A DNA stretch of 40,155 nt. Origin: Thoreauomyces humboldtii (Eukaryota > Chytridiomycota > Chytridiomycetes > Spizellomycetales > Powellomycetaceae). Position numbers and translations under genes: made by a program. Below are positions 12,374 through 22,482 of the stretch, piece after piece; position 1 is the first letter of the stretch, and each line of letters begins with the position of its first letter. Below the pieces are notes generated by a model that saw nothing but the letters and a program-made list of their open reading frames with translations, was not told the origin of the DNA and searched no databases. Location of the stretch: the NCBI GenBank assembly GCA_027596035.1, contig JADGJA010000118.1, forward strand, positions 1-40,155, in the 5' to 3' direction.

Positions 12374-12715
12374 TTTGCCAGGAATGTGAATCTTCGACAA
12401 CAAGAACAAGGGAAGGAAGCAAGATGCGGCGGATATCAGTATGCGGGCGACGCAGACGGTGTGCGATGAACCTGCTGGGCCGACTCAGAGAAAGTGCTAC
12501 GGAATGCTAATTGACCCTTCTGGCAACGCAACGACGACGAAAGGTGGGGAGAAACCTTTGGCCTCTGCGAGAGACAACCCAAGCGCAAGACAGGCAGGCG
12601 GACGGAGACCAGCAACCCTCCGTCCCCCAACGACGACGACGAGACCTGGCCTCCTTCCTACGTCAACCATCCATTCTCGCACTTTCGACTCACCATCAAA
12701 CTCAACCCTTCAAAC
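12374..12715. promoter_or_regulatory. Divergent promoter shared by QCR2 and the IF1-family gene
   Basis: Only 342 bases separate the start codons of two genes of oxidative phosphorylation on opposite strands. The half nearest the IF1-family gene is C-rich on the plus strand. I found no exact CCAAT box. Open frames here are short and unsupported. Confidence 0.55.
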
Positions 12716-13249
12716 ATGTCCATCACCAGGCTCACCGTCCGACCCACCACCTTCGCCCTCCGCACCGTCTCCCCATTCCGCATGATGAGCAACACCGCTC
12801 CCCTGAAGGAACGCGGAACCTCCGAAGAAGAGCGTACGTTTCCTACCTTCGTCTCCCCCAACCACAGATCCAAGACTCCAACTCCTTCCTCCTCCATGTA
12901 GGATTCGTCTGGGAACAGCAGAAGGACCAGATCAAGAAGCTTCGCGCCCAGCTCGCCGAGAAGGAGACCTCGGCAAAAGCCAAGCTCGACGCCGCTCCCC
13001 ACATCGACCCCGAGGTAAGGGCCCAACGTCACTCTCGAGAGATCGCGTGGAAGGTTCGCGAGCCCCCCCGCCCTCGACTCCCACCTGACCTTTTTCTCTT
13101 TGTCCATATAGTTCCACGCCGAGCTCAAGGATGGAAGCAAGGCTCGCTCCAATGCCACCGCCAGCGGATCCGGTGACGCTTTCTCGAAGCGCGAGTCTGC
13201 TGCCGAGAACCGATACATCCACGAGCAGGAGCACTCCCGCAAGAAGTGA
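12716..13249 (+). CDS. Mitochondrial F1F0-ATPase inhibitor (IF1) family protein with two IF1-like segments
   Basis: IF1 proteins bind the F1 catalytic sector and stop ATP hydrolysis when the membrane potential falls. The model has three exons (12716-12833, 12902-13014, 13112-13249) giving 122 residues. Residues 1-22 (MSITRLTVRPTTFALRTVSP...) look like a mitochondrial presequence. Residues about 29-58 align with the IF1 core: KERGTSEEERFVWEQ followed by KDQIKKLRAQLAEK, which corresponds to the usual KREKASE...EKEQLKKLREQL pattern. After a linker containing DAAPHIDPE, a second IF1-like start appears near residues 95-118: GSGDAFSKRESAAENRYI, then HEQEHSRKK and stop. That segment is the better match to the IF1 minimal inhibitory sequence, but it lacks the downstream coiled coil. 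Splice phases are consistent (1, then 0). The gene shares its promoter with QCR2 and converges on CysRS. Confidence 0.75.
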
Positions 13250-13446
13250 TCCGACCAGCAGGATCACTGTCACCTTCCTCTCTCTCCCTCTCTCTTTCTC
13301 TCTCTCTCTTTTGTCCCTCAATAGCATATACTTTTTTGATCGCCAATCATCGATGAAGGAAGGAGACTGACGATACCGTCCTCTATCCCATCGGGAGGCC
13401 TCTATTGTCAACATAAGACCTGACCACCCCACTGTGCTACGTGTTC
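13250..13446. other. Convergent 3' space with a TC-rich microsatellite
   Basis: The 197 bases between the IF1-family gene and CysRS contain an interrupted (TC)n tract at about 13275-13310. This lies in the predicted 3' UTR of the IF1-family gene. Confidence 0.7.
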
Positions 13447-16354
13447 TCAAACGGTGCCGTTCGTGGCCGCCAGGTACTGTTCGTGCAGCTTGGCCTGCGC
13501 GGCAGCCTCCTTCTCGACCTTTTTCCGACGAGACTTTGTGAGGGCCTCCCCCTGGGCGTCCTTTGTAGGGATCCCCTGTTCGTCCCACTCGGAATACTCG
13601 TTGCGCTGCTCCTCCGTCTTGAACATGTCCGAAGGTGCGAGCTTGCCCTTGGCGAGCTTCTCGGCCCGTTTGGCCGCCTCCTGCTTGGCCCGTTCGTCCT
13701 TTTCTCGCAGCTTCTCGAGTTCGCGCTGACGGGGCAAGGGTGTTCGTTGGTTTTCCTTGTCGCGGTTGATCCGGTTGCGTTTGTTTGGCAAAGCACGCTT
13801 ACCTGCTTCTTTTCCTCGCGTTGCTTCGCGAGAATCTCCTTGTCGACCAACTTGACGAGCGCTTTGCCGTCTTCGCGGTCGTCGAGTACGACGCCGAGTT
13901 CCGCAAGATCTCCATCACGTAGCTGGTCGCTGAGTTTCAGAAGCTCCTTGTGGTCTACGGTCCCGCAACATCGGAATCAGCGAAACGGACATCCGCATAG
14001 AAACCCCCGGTCATCCAAGCAAAGGAAAACCGAACCGCCTCACCTCCTTTGTTCTGGGCAAGAACGCGAACCGCGTCGCGGAATGACGACAGCACGCGAA
14101 GGTACGGCAGGACGGTGTCCTCCAGGGACTTTCCGCCCGCCGTGGCGGCTCCGGCGTTGCCGACGGTCGGGTTGGCGTCCGAGAAGACTCCGAACGTGCG
14201 CATGAGCTGAGTGATGTACTTTGCGATCTTGCCGAGGACCTGACCGTTGGGAAGTTCCTTGGACTTGACCTTTTCTTGATAGTAACCGTTGGAGATCGAG
14301 ATCAGGTCACGCACTTCGTTCAACGCAGAGTGGGTGTTGAACGAGTCGCAAAGGGCCGCGTGCACTGCCGCTTGCTTTTCTTGGAACCTGAACCGGAGTG
14401 CGTTAGATACCCCTGATCGCCGGGTAAAGGGGAAAGTTGCAGCTCACTTTTTGGAGAGTGCCTTCTCGGCATCGTGATAGTTGTGCTTGGCAGTGAACTC
14501 TTGGGGTCCCGCCTGTTCTTGCAACACAGCCTTTACGGTCGCCAAAAAGTTCTGAATTGTAGCCTCCACGGTCTTTGCTTCGGTGAGAGAACCGTGACCA
14601 TAATCCAGCACCGAGTTCCATTGGTGCATGAGGAACATCAGGCGGATCTGCGAAGCAGAGAACTTGGAAAGTGCATCCTACGTATGCAATATCAGCTTTG
14701 ACTCGGATGCATAAGCACCTGTACGCAGGTAAACCTTACCTGAATGGAGTCAAAGTTCTTCAGGCTCTTGGACATCTTTTGCCCTTCCACATGCAGATGC
14801 CCGGCATGGAAAAAGTAATTGACCCATTGCTTGCAGTCGTAATGAGCCTAGAAACAGGTAGATTTGAGTGACTTTTACCTGTGAAGCCATGTCTCAGAGT
14901 TCACATACCTCGGACTGAGCAAGCTCGTTGTCGTGATGAGGGAAGGCCAAATCACTGCCGCCAGAGTGAATATCCATTTGAGATCCTAGCACTTCACTGG
15001 CCATGGCCGAGCACTCGATGTGCCAGCCTGGGCGTCCCTACAAGGAGGAAATGCATTTAGTTCAAATTGCTTATGCTGGTGGATAGTGAACTTGTGCCAA
15101 TTCAATGTACCTGTCCCCACTTCGAGGCCCAAGCGGGCTCCCCTGCTTTCGACTTTTTCCAAAGGGCAAAGTCGGCCGGACTCCGCTTCTCACTGCCTTC
15201 ACCAGTCAGATTGCCTTCTCCTTCCTGAATGAGCTTGGTGTTTCCAGCAGACCATGGCTCGAGCTTTGCATAGTCGTGTTCGGGATGTTGTCCGAAAGCA
15301 ACAGTGTCGAAGTAAACAGAACCGTCAGCTTCGTATGCGAAGCCGTTTTTGGCGATCTGCTCGACGTAGGTGATGATCTCAGGAACATATTCGCTGACGC
15401 GTACGAGGACGTCAGGTCTCCGAATGTTGAGAGCGTCCATGTCCTTAAAGTACTCGTCCTCCCAGAACGAGGCAAAGTTCCGGAAGACTTTTGGATCGGT
15501 GACGGAGTGACCGTCCTTCGAATCCAAAGAGGCAGCCACGATGTCTCTACTGGCTTCGAGAAGCGCGTGGGCCTCCTCCTGGCCACCGGAGCCATTCTTC
15601 AGCGCACTGCGAGAAACTTTGATGGCTTCCGCAGTCCGAGCGGCGGTCTTGACGAAGAGGTCATACTTGATTTCCTCTTTGGCTTCTGGGATGCCTCCGC
15701 TACGGTACTTGCTTTCAAAGTCAGAAAACGCTTCGACCGATTTCGGCGCATGGGAACCGAACTTTGCGGCGACGTAGTTCAGCCAGTCCGATTCGACTCG
15801 CTTGTGCAGATCCTCCGACAAAACAGATGTCTCAGACAGCAGCTTTTCGAAGAGGTACTTGTATCGAGCTGCGGTGATGATCTGCGCGAGGTATGAGAGC
15901 GTGTCGCCTTTTTCGATCCCTAAGTCACGTTCTGCATCACCTTGTCGTCGATGTCGGTAATATTCAGCACATAGTTGACGTCGTAGTGGAAGTAGTCCTC
16001 CAGGATGCGGCGCAAGATATCGAATGTCATGTACGCTCTGATGTCAGGGGCGACCCGTAAGCAACAGGCCCACATCTTCATCCCTAGCCCGAGTTTCCAG
16101 TCCAGTACCTGGCGTGCCCCATGTGTGATTTATCGTAGACTGTGGGTCCGCAGCAGTACCAGCCTACCTGCTTTCCATCTTTGGGAATGAACTCGTCCTA
16201 ACAACAAGGTTGATGAGTATGGTCCCCAAGGTCAAGTCGATATTGGAAGCGTCCACGCACGACTCACCTTTGATTTTGTCATGGAGTTCTGGACCCGTAA
16301 GACGGGGACGGGTGTTCCGGCAGGCTTGTGCCATTGAGGTTGCTTTGCGGACAT
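13447..16354 (-). CDS. Cysteinyl-tRNA synthetase
   Basis: This class I synthetase charges tRNA-Cys with cysteine. The model has ten exons (16354-16268, 16197-16109, 16037-15929, 15881-15111, 15037-14909, 14847-14740, 14677-14448, 14387-14044, 13954-13803, 13725-13447), giving 765 residues, the usual size of the eukaryotic cytosolic enzyme. [19 protein letters not shown] carries the first zinc Cys and the HIGH-type motif [14 protein letters not shown] follows. [12 protein letters not shown] and [14 protein letters not shown] supply the remaining zinc-site Cys and His residues, and [10 protein letters not shown] is the KMSKS loop. The C-terminus is a Lys/Glu/Ala-rich coiled coil typical of eukaryotic forms. 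The N-terminus ([13 protein letters not shown]) shows no presequence, so the product is probably cytosolic unless an alternative start is used. Intron 3 (15882-15928) is only 47 nt. The start lies opposite the FAH gene across a promoter with two Gcn4-type sites. Confidence 0.93.
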
Positions 16355-16619
16355 GGTAACGTGGGTGCGGGAAGGTGACGAGCGGAGATCAGTGAGAATG
16401 CGACGACGAGGGGCGAGAGGGTCGACGAAACAGGTCGCTGACTGCAGACAACGTCGTTGATCTGATGATACTGGGATACGAAGGGAGAGGTTCTGGTGAT
16501 GGCGAGAAAGAAGTGATCGTGTGAACGCCATGCACCTCTTTATGGTGCTGCAAGCGAGGCTCAAATGCCATTTCGGTCCGTCCGTTCCACGAACGGTTTT
16601 GTGTGGGTGTGAGTGGGTG

Positions 16620-16626
16620 TGACTCA
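16620..16626. promoter_or_regulatory. TGACTCA, Gcn4/Cpc1-type site 1
   Basis: An exact TGACTCA lies 266 bp upstream of the CysRS start and 114 bp upstream of the FAH start. In fungi this is the general amino-acid control element. Function here is inferred. Confidence 0.5.
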
Positions 16627-16661
16627 TCCGACGCAGAGGCCACCAGCCAAAAACACCGTGT

Positions 16662-16668
16662 TGACTCA
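16662..16668. promoter_or_regulatory. TGACTCA, Gcn4/Cpc1-type site 2
   Basis: A second exact TGACTCA lies 42 bp from the first, in the same orientation, 308 bp upstream of the CysRS start and 72 bp upstream of the FAH start. Confidence 0.5.
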
Positions 16669-16739
16669 CCACACACCACGGTTCTCCCCGTTCTCCCTCC
16701 TGCTCCTGCTCTCCCTAGCCCCTCTTCCAAGATCCGCAA

Positions 16740-17923
16740 ATGACTGGCACAATCTGGACGAGAACTCTGGCTCTGGCCGCCCGCAGTAGGGCAAGAAGAA
16801 CTCCCATCCTGATACGGAGCTATGTCACGCGCGCTGAACCGGTGATGCGTTTGATTCAAACCTGTGTGACAACTCCGAGTCACTCACACACTGGTCATCT
16901 TGCTCCAAGTCAGACCTGGACGCGTCTCATTCGATTCCAAACGGCAGACAACGACATAGTCTACGGGGACGTCGGGCTAGACGAGGCGGGGAAAGTCGGC
17001 CAAGACCTTGCGGTGCGAGTCCTCGAGGGCAACCCGTTTTCTGGAGGTCGGCTGACGGATCGCGTGGCCAAAGTTCAAAAGGTGCTTTCTGCACCGTCAC
17101 TCGGAACGCATGAGGGTGCAGCAGCACGCTGAATACTGCATTGTGATCGCAATCAGCTTCTTTGCCCCATCCCACGGCCGCCTATAGTCCTCGGAATCGG
17201 GCTGAACTATCTGCAACACGCCAAAGAGCTGAAGGCTTCGGTCCCCACCTCCCCCATCCTCTTCACGAAACCCGGGTCCAGCGTCGTGGGACCGTTTTCC
17301 GACATCAACATACCCGTGGTCGCGCAGGAAGCGGAATGTGACTACGAAGCCGAACTCGCCGTTGTCATCGGAACCACCTGTCGGAACGTTCCCCAGGAGC
17401 GGGCCATGGAGGTTGTCGCCGGGGTCACCTGTGCAAACGACATCACCGCCCGCGTCTGGCAGAGGACGGGAAGTCAATGGAACTTTGGAAAGAGCTTCGA
17501 TGACTTTGCGCCCATCGGCCCGGTGCTCGTGGCGCCACAGCTTCTCCCCACGCTCAACGAGCCAGGACCTGCCGGTGGGCTGGCAATCTCTCTGACTTTG
17601 AACGGGAAGACCATGCAGTCCTCTCGAACTTCCGACATGATATTTGGTATTCCGGCTCTCATCAGCTTCCTCTCGCAAGGGACAACGCTGGAGGCGGGAA
17701 CGGTCATCTTGACGGGGACTCCGGCTGGAGTGGGAACGGGGCGTATACCGAAGATCGTGCTTAAAGATGGAGATAGAGTGAGTCATGTTTGCAGATCAAT
17801 CGCTGGAACTCGTGTAGCTGACCAGGTGCGCTACTCTTGCAGCTTGCCGTGAGCATAGAAGGCCTCGGAACTCTGGTTAACCGCGTCAAATACGAGAGTG
17901 ACGCTTTGTTCACCACCGGGTGA
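16740..17923 (+). CDS. Fumarylacetoacetate hydrolase family protein, probably mitochondrial
   Basis: The FAH fold family includes acylpyruvate hydrolases and oxaloacetate decarboxylases (FAHD1) as well as hydratases and isomerases. The model has three exons (16740-17081, 17157-17777, 17843-17923) giving 347 residues. The N-terminus (MTGTIWTRTLALAARSRARR) is Arg-rich and acid-free, which suggests a mitochondrial presequence. An internal Met (MRLIQ, 16845) could be an alternative start without it. PPIVLGIGLNYLQHAKE carries the conserved active-site His, and CDYEAELAVVIG supplies metal-binding Glu residues. ANDITARVWQRTGSQWNFGK and FDDFAPIGPVL follow, then LTGTPAGVGTGR near the end. A conserved Asp of the family motif (ARDWQ or ARDLQ) is Val here (ARVWQ). 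The exact reaction cannot be told from sequence. Confidence 0.87.
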
Positions 17924-18329
17924 CAGCCTGTCATGCATGGATATGCGATCAGATTGAGGAGTGCGTAGTGCTAGTCAGAGTACCATCTGAACATACCTGT
18001 ACCCTATTTATAGTTCGAGCTGGAGAAGGGGAGTTTTCTGGTCCAGCCGTCCGGACAATTGTCGAATTGTCGAATTGAACATGTACAGCTGCGCCATCCC
18101 ACCGTTCCAACGTAGCGTTTCCTCCGAAGACCTCGTCGGGAACGACGTTTTTGACACTTTTTCTGAACGGGACAGGCATAAATACGGGGGAGACGACGCT
18201 CGAGTGGCAGCAGCAGAAGCAAAGGAAAAGCTATAGCGATATCGTATCTGCTGGCGCTCGGCCGTATATCTTTCCTGTCATCTTGGCAGGACCTCAAGCT
18301 TTTTGAGTAAAGAGAACATTCGCCTCGCA
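17924..18329. other. Intergenic region upstream of IFM1
   Basis: These 406 bases lie between two genes on the plus strand and presumably hold the FAH 3' UTR and the IFM1 promoter. An 8-bp direct repeat (TTGTCGAA twice) sits at about 18059-18075. No TATA box is convincing. Confidence 0.5.
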
Positions 18330-21052
18330 ATGTCTTCGATACGGGCAATGTTGCTGAAGCGTCTACAGGAGAGGAAGGCCTCCCTCTGCACTGCCAGCTT
18401 TTACCCTGCGACTCGCTCCTTCACCTCTTCGGCATCTTGCCGGGCCTGGGCGCATCAGAAAAAGACAGCACCTGTCCCTGCGCGAGACCAACCCCCGTCT
18501 CAGGCAGGGCAGTCAAATCGGTCGGGGACAGACGGATCAGACAACTCGCGGAAACCTTCGCAGCAAGATCCTTCTTCAGAACGCAATGTACAATCCGAAA
18601 CACGTCCAACGCCTTCGAGGCAAGGATCCGCTGGTCCGCGGAACGATGATTCTCGCCGACAGCAGCTGGAAGGGCGACCACAGAACGGCGAGGCACGATC
18701 CGGATTTGGTTCCAAACGGACTGAATCGCATACTTCGTCATCACGCGAAGGACCATCGCGCGAGGACCGGTCGGTGTCCAGGACGTATGAGAAGGACACG
18801 TCAGGGTTTCGGCCGGATCGGAAGGCTTCCTCGGGGAGTTACGGAAAGCCGGGGTCCGGGAAGGATAGAGATCGAGAGAAGCGGGATCGTGCGTCAGGAA
18901 AGTCGACGTCCTTCAAACGAGACGCACCTGCGAAGCGCAACAACAAACCTGTCGAGGTGGTACCCAAAGATCTGTACATTGGGGAAGGCGTCAGCGTGGC
19001 GAATCTGAGCACCCTCATGGGAGTGACCTACCCGATTCTGACGCGAAAGATGAAGCGTCTGGGCCTGGAGAACACGGAGCCGGACTATGTCTTGCATTGC
19101 GAGATGGCGAGCTTGATCGCCCTGGAATTCGGCATGAATCCAATCGTGTCAGTAGCGCCCGAAGCTGACATCACGGCGAGACCCGAACCCGAGGATTGGT
19201 CGTCGTATCCTTCACGGCCGCCCGTCGTGACCATCATGGGCCACGTCGATCACGGCAAGACCACCTTGCTTGACTCCCTGCGTATGACCTCTGTGGCATC
19301 GGGCGAAGCAGGTGGCATCACGCAGCACATCGGAGCCTTCTCGGTCCTCCTCCCATCTCAAAAACGCATCACCTTTCTCGACACACCCGGGCATGCCGCC
19401 TTCTCGGCTATGCGACAACGGGGCGCGCAATGCACCGACATCGTGGTCCTCGTCGTGGCCGCCGACGACGGCGTCATGCCTCAGACTGTCGAAGCCATCA
19501 AACACTCGCTCAACGCCAACGTCCCCATCATCGTCGCCATCAACAAGTGCGATAAACCGGACGTCAACACCCGGAAAATAAAGGAAGGACTTCTCCGCTA
19601 CGACGTGGTGCTCGAGGAGTTCGGAGGCGAGATCCCCGCCGTCGAAGTCTCGGGGCTGACTGGGAAGGGACTCGACGAGCTCGAGGAGACGATCGTGACG
19701 CTCGCCGAGGTGCTGGACATCCGAGGCGACTCCACCGGAGCTGTGGAGGGCGTCGTAGTAGAGTCGAAGCTCGTCAGAGGCAAGGGCAACGTTGCCACCG
19801 TGCTGGTCAGACGAGGGAAGCTCACTCCGGGGACAGTGGTGGTTGCGGGAAACTCATGGAGCAAGGTCAGAGTTATGCACGATGAGCACGGTGAAGAGGT
19901 TCTTGAGGCCGGACCGTCACTACCTGTCGAGGTCATGGGTTGGAGGGAGCTGCCAGCTGCTGGAGACGAAGTGCTCGGCATCGATATCGTAAGTCTTTTG
20001 AGGGAAATTTTGGAGCTCGGATGGATGGCGCTGACTTGTTTGCACTGCAGGAAACGGCCCGTTCCATCATAGGTGATCCCAGAAAAGATGCCGAAAAGGC
20101 GGTCCTAGATGCAGCGAAGAAGGTTGTCGACGGGCGGGTCGAAAGGGCTCGACGTGAGCAGGCCATCGCCGACATTGGCCTTCTTAACGAAAAGCGCATG
20201 AAGGAGAAGCAGGATCGTGCAGACGAGAAAGAGAAGGATCCGAAAGATTCTGTCGATGCCGCCTCGACGGTAAAGGAACCCACCATTCCGGTCTTGAACA
20301 TCCTTCTGAAGGCCGACGTCCACGGGTCACTGGAAGCTCTCTCGGATGCCATCGGCGGCCTCCCGGCTCACGAAGCTCGCTGCGTGATCACCGGCTCCGG
20401 AGTCGGGTCCGTCACGGACTCGGACGTGGATACCGCTGTCGCTACCAAATGTGAGTTCATGCTCGGCCTTTCACTTCAAAAAGAAAAGTTCTGATCAATT
20501 GAGACCAATTTTTCAGCCACCATCATTGCCTTCAATCTCGCCACCGACAAACGGACCCAGTCCCGCGCCGTCGCTGCGGGCGTCGACATCAAGTCTCATC
20601 AGATTATCTACCGACTCCTCGACGATCTCAAGGACATGCTCTCTGATCTTCTGCCCCCTGATATTATCATCGAGGTCAACGGCGAAGCCGAGATCCTCCA
20701 AGTGTTCAACATTAACGTCAAGGCAAAGATTCTGGAAAGCATCGCAGGGTGTCGAATCAGCACCGGAAAGGTCATGAGGTCCAATCTCGTCAGGGTCGTC
20801 AGAGACGGAAAAGTTGTTTACGATGGTAACCAACGTGATCGATGCCTTGTGGAGCAATCGGTTACACGACTCATGCTTTTCTCTCCCCTGCTGATAGGCA
20901 AGCTGAAGACCTTCAGGCACCACAAGAAGGATATCAACGAAGGATCAAAGGGGTTGGAGTGCGGGATGGGCTTCGAAGGTTTCGAAGGCTTCCAGGAGGG
21001 AGACGTCGTTCAAGCGTACACTCGCACGGAGAAAAGGCGCACGATTTCCTGA
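18330..21052 (+). CDS. IFM1: Mitochondrial translation initiation factor IF-2
   Basis: This GTPase brings initiator tRNA to the small mitochondrial ribosomal subunit. The model has four exons (18330-19988, 20051-20450, 20517-20825, 20898-21052) giving 840 residues. The N-terminus ([18 protein letters not shown]) is a presequence followed by a long basic, Ser/Arg/Gly-rich disordered part. The IF2 N-domain then begins ([20 protein letters not shown]). The G domain shows G1 GHVDHGKT, G2 GGITQHIG, G3 DTPGHAAF, G4 NKCD and G5 SGLTGKG. Domains II-IV follow ([49 protein letters not shown]). It ends [17 protein letters not shown] and [17 protein letters not shown], as in other IF-2 proteins. An upstream in-frame TTG (18303) is not a likely start. 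A short charged linker ([19 protein letters not shown]) is inserted before domain III. Confidence 0.94.
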
Positions 21053-21220
21053 GAACCAAAGTTCCCGCAAGCGCGCAAAGTACAAAACTAGACTAATAGA
21101 ACTTGTATGCTTCATTTTTACGTCATGATACCTGTATGCCCTTCACGAAAAGATGTCACGGGCGGGAACAATATGCCATGGGAAAAGGCTCTCTATTGTA
21201 TGAAATGCTTATCCATCAAT

Positions 21221-21318
21221 TTCTATCTCCATAACCGCAAATATCGTCCCGCTCCATGGTGTAGATGTATACCCGTCGACTTCTATCTGACCATAACCGC
21301 AGACATAGTGCCGCTCGA
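21221..21318. repeat. Imperfect direct repeat of about 38 bp at the 3' end of the 21283-22482 gene
   Basis: A unit starting TTCTATCT and containing CCATAACCGCA occurs at about 21221-21257 and again at about 21281-21318, 60 bases apart. The second copy covers the last codons and stop of the unknown minus-strand gene, so its 3' end has been partly duplicated. Confidence 0.7.
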
Positions 21319-22482
21319 GTGTCCTGCACTCTTATCCGCCGCATCGAACCTCCGTGTGGAAGCGGCAGCAGTGTCCATCATCTGGAACCGTTCCGCCAGC
21401 GACCTCTCAAACGGGTTGATTTCTTCATCGGCCGCGGACGTGTCACGACGCTTTGGGGCCAATGGCAGAGCAAAGGCGCGAGATGAGAACATGGAGATAC
21501 CGTCGGACGTCGATGAACGGATCGGTCGGATGCTCTGTGACTTCATGAAGAGCTCGGTGGAACCGAAGACGCTTTGCGCTGCTGGGATCATGACGGTGGT
21601 GGGTACTGGCGTGGATGGGGAAGTGGTTGTGATCGAGTTCCCAAATGAGGAGAACTCTGTCGATCCAAACATCTTGCGAGCGGATGGAAGAATGGCGGAA
21701 GATGTTGGCGCGTCAGAGACGTTTCGCGTCGATTGTCTCTTCACGTGAAGGTCATCGCCGGATCCAAAGAACCACGTCTTTGCACCTGGCATCATCGGTT
21801 CGTCATCGTCCTCGTCGGCACTATCAGGAAAGTCCTGATTGCTGAGATCCGGGAAATCCGAGGCGCTGCACATCTGCTCAACTACGTCGGCCACGTTGTC
21901 TGGAAGATCCGAGGCGCTGGACTTCAGCTCGACTCCGTCTGCAACATTGTCCTCCGAGTTATCCGCAGTGCACTCTCCGTCCTCGGGATCGCGACGTTGA
22001 GAGAGTTGCGGCGTCTTTCGCCCGCTTAGAGCGCGGGCGAGACCGCTGAGAGCTCGTTGCTTTTCGATAGCCGCCGACGATGCAAAGGAGGATCCGTTCG
22101 GGGTTGCGACGCTATTGGTGGGCATCATGCCGCTTCCGGAGCCGCACACAAGCGCAAATGCGGTCTTGGATTGGGATTTACTGGAAGTCTGCTTGCTGTT
22201 TGTAAGGAGCGATTGCAGGAGGCTTCGGATGGACGGCTTGTTGACAGATGTGCATTGCTTGGTGGAGCATGCCGTGGTGTACAGGTTTGGAGGTACGCAG
22301 TTGGAGATGGCGACGGATGTCGATACGTTCTGGCGGGTCATGGTCTCAGGTGATATAATCTGGATGTTGTTTGAATTGAAGCTGGGTTGCGGGAGAAGAG
22401 CTTCTGAGCTTAGGAGCTGTTCTTTAAATCGTTCGGCGGTCGCACTACTTTTTTGCCCGCCTTTATTTATGACCGGCTGCAT
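21283..22482 (-). CDS. Hypothetical disordered protein with short internal repeats
   Basis: A single uninterrupted frame of 399 codons with its own ATG. I do not recognise a family. The chain is Ser/Ala/Thr/Asp-rich and predicted to be mostly disordered. Two tandem 17-residue units lie at 179-212 (NVADGVELKSSASDLPD, then NVADVVEQMCSASDFPD). An acidic block DSADEDDDEP follows. Three copies of a motif of the form [MI][ML]P-x-A-x-x-x-FGS-x-[DE] begin at about 230, 264 and 298. Near the C-terminus is INPFERSLAERF, where NPFE-x-S resembles the short motif of the Aft1 HRA region of fungal bZIP proteins, but no bZIP is present. Length, composition that differs from antisense frames and ordered repeats favour a real gene. 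Confidence 0.55.
   Translation of the reverse strand: MQPVINKGGQKSSATAERFKEQLLSSEALLPQPSFNSNNIQIISPETMTRQNVSTSVAISNCVPPNLYTTACSTKQCTSVNKPSIRSLLQSLLTNSKQTSSKSQSKTAFALVCGSGSGMMPTNSVATPNGSSFASSAAIEKQRALSGLARALSGRKTPQLSQRRDPEDGECTADNSEDNVADGVELKSSASDLPDNVADVVEQMCSASDFPDLSNQDFPDSADEDDDEPMMPGAKTWFFGSGDDLHVKRQSTRNVSDAPTSSAILPSARKMFGSTEFSSFGNSITTTSPSTPVPTTVMIPAAQSVFGSTELFMKSQSIRPIRSSTSDGISMFSSRAFALPLAPKRRDTSAADEEINPFERSLAERFQMMDTAAASTRRFDAADKSAGHSSGTMSAVMVR

Larger units (their letters stand above)
16355..16739. promoter_or_regulatory. Divergent promoter of CysRS and the FAH-family gene
   Basis: The 385 bases between the two start codons contain two exact TGACTCA heptamers at 16620-16626 and 16662-16668, the consensus for the bZIP activator Gcn4/Cpc1. 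Pyrimidine-rich sequence at 16681-16725 leads to the FAH start. The minus-strand frames across this interval are not supported as genes. Confidence 0.6.

Noticed and set aside
12932..13588. Minus-strand frame of 218 codons
   Set aside because: It is antisense to the IF1-family exons and includes the (TC)n tract, which gives an artificial Arg/Glu run.
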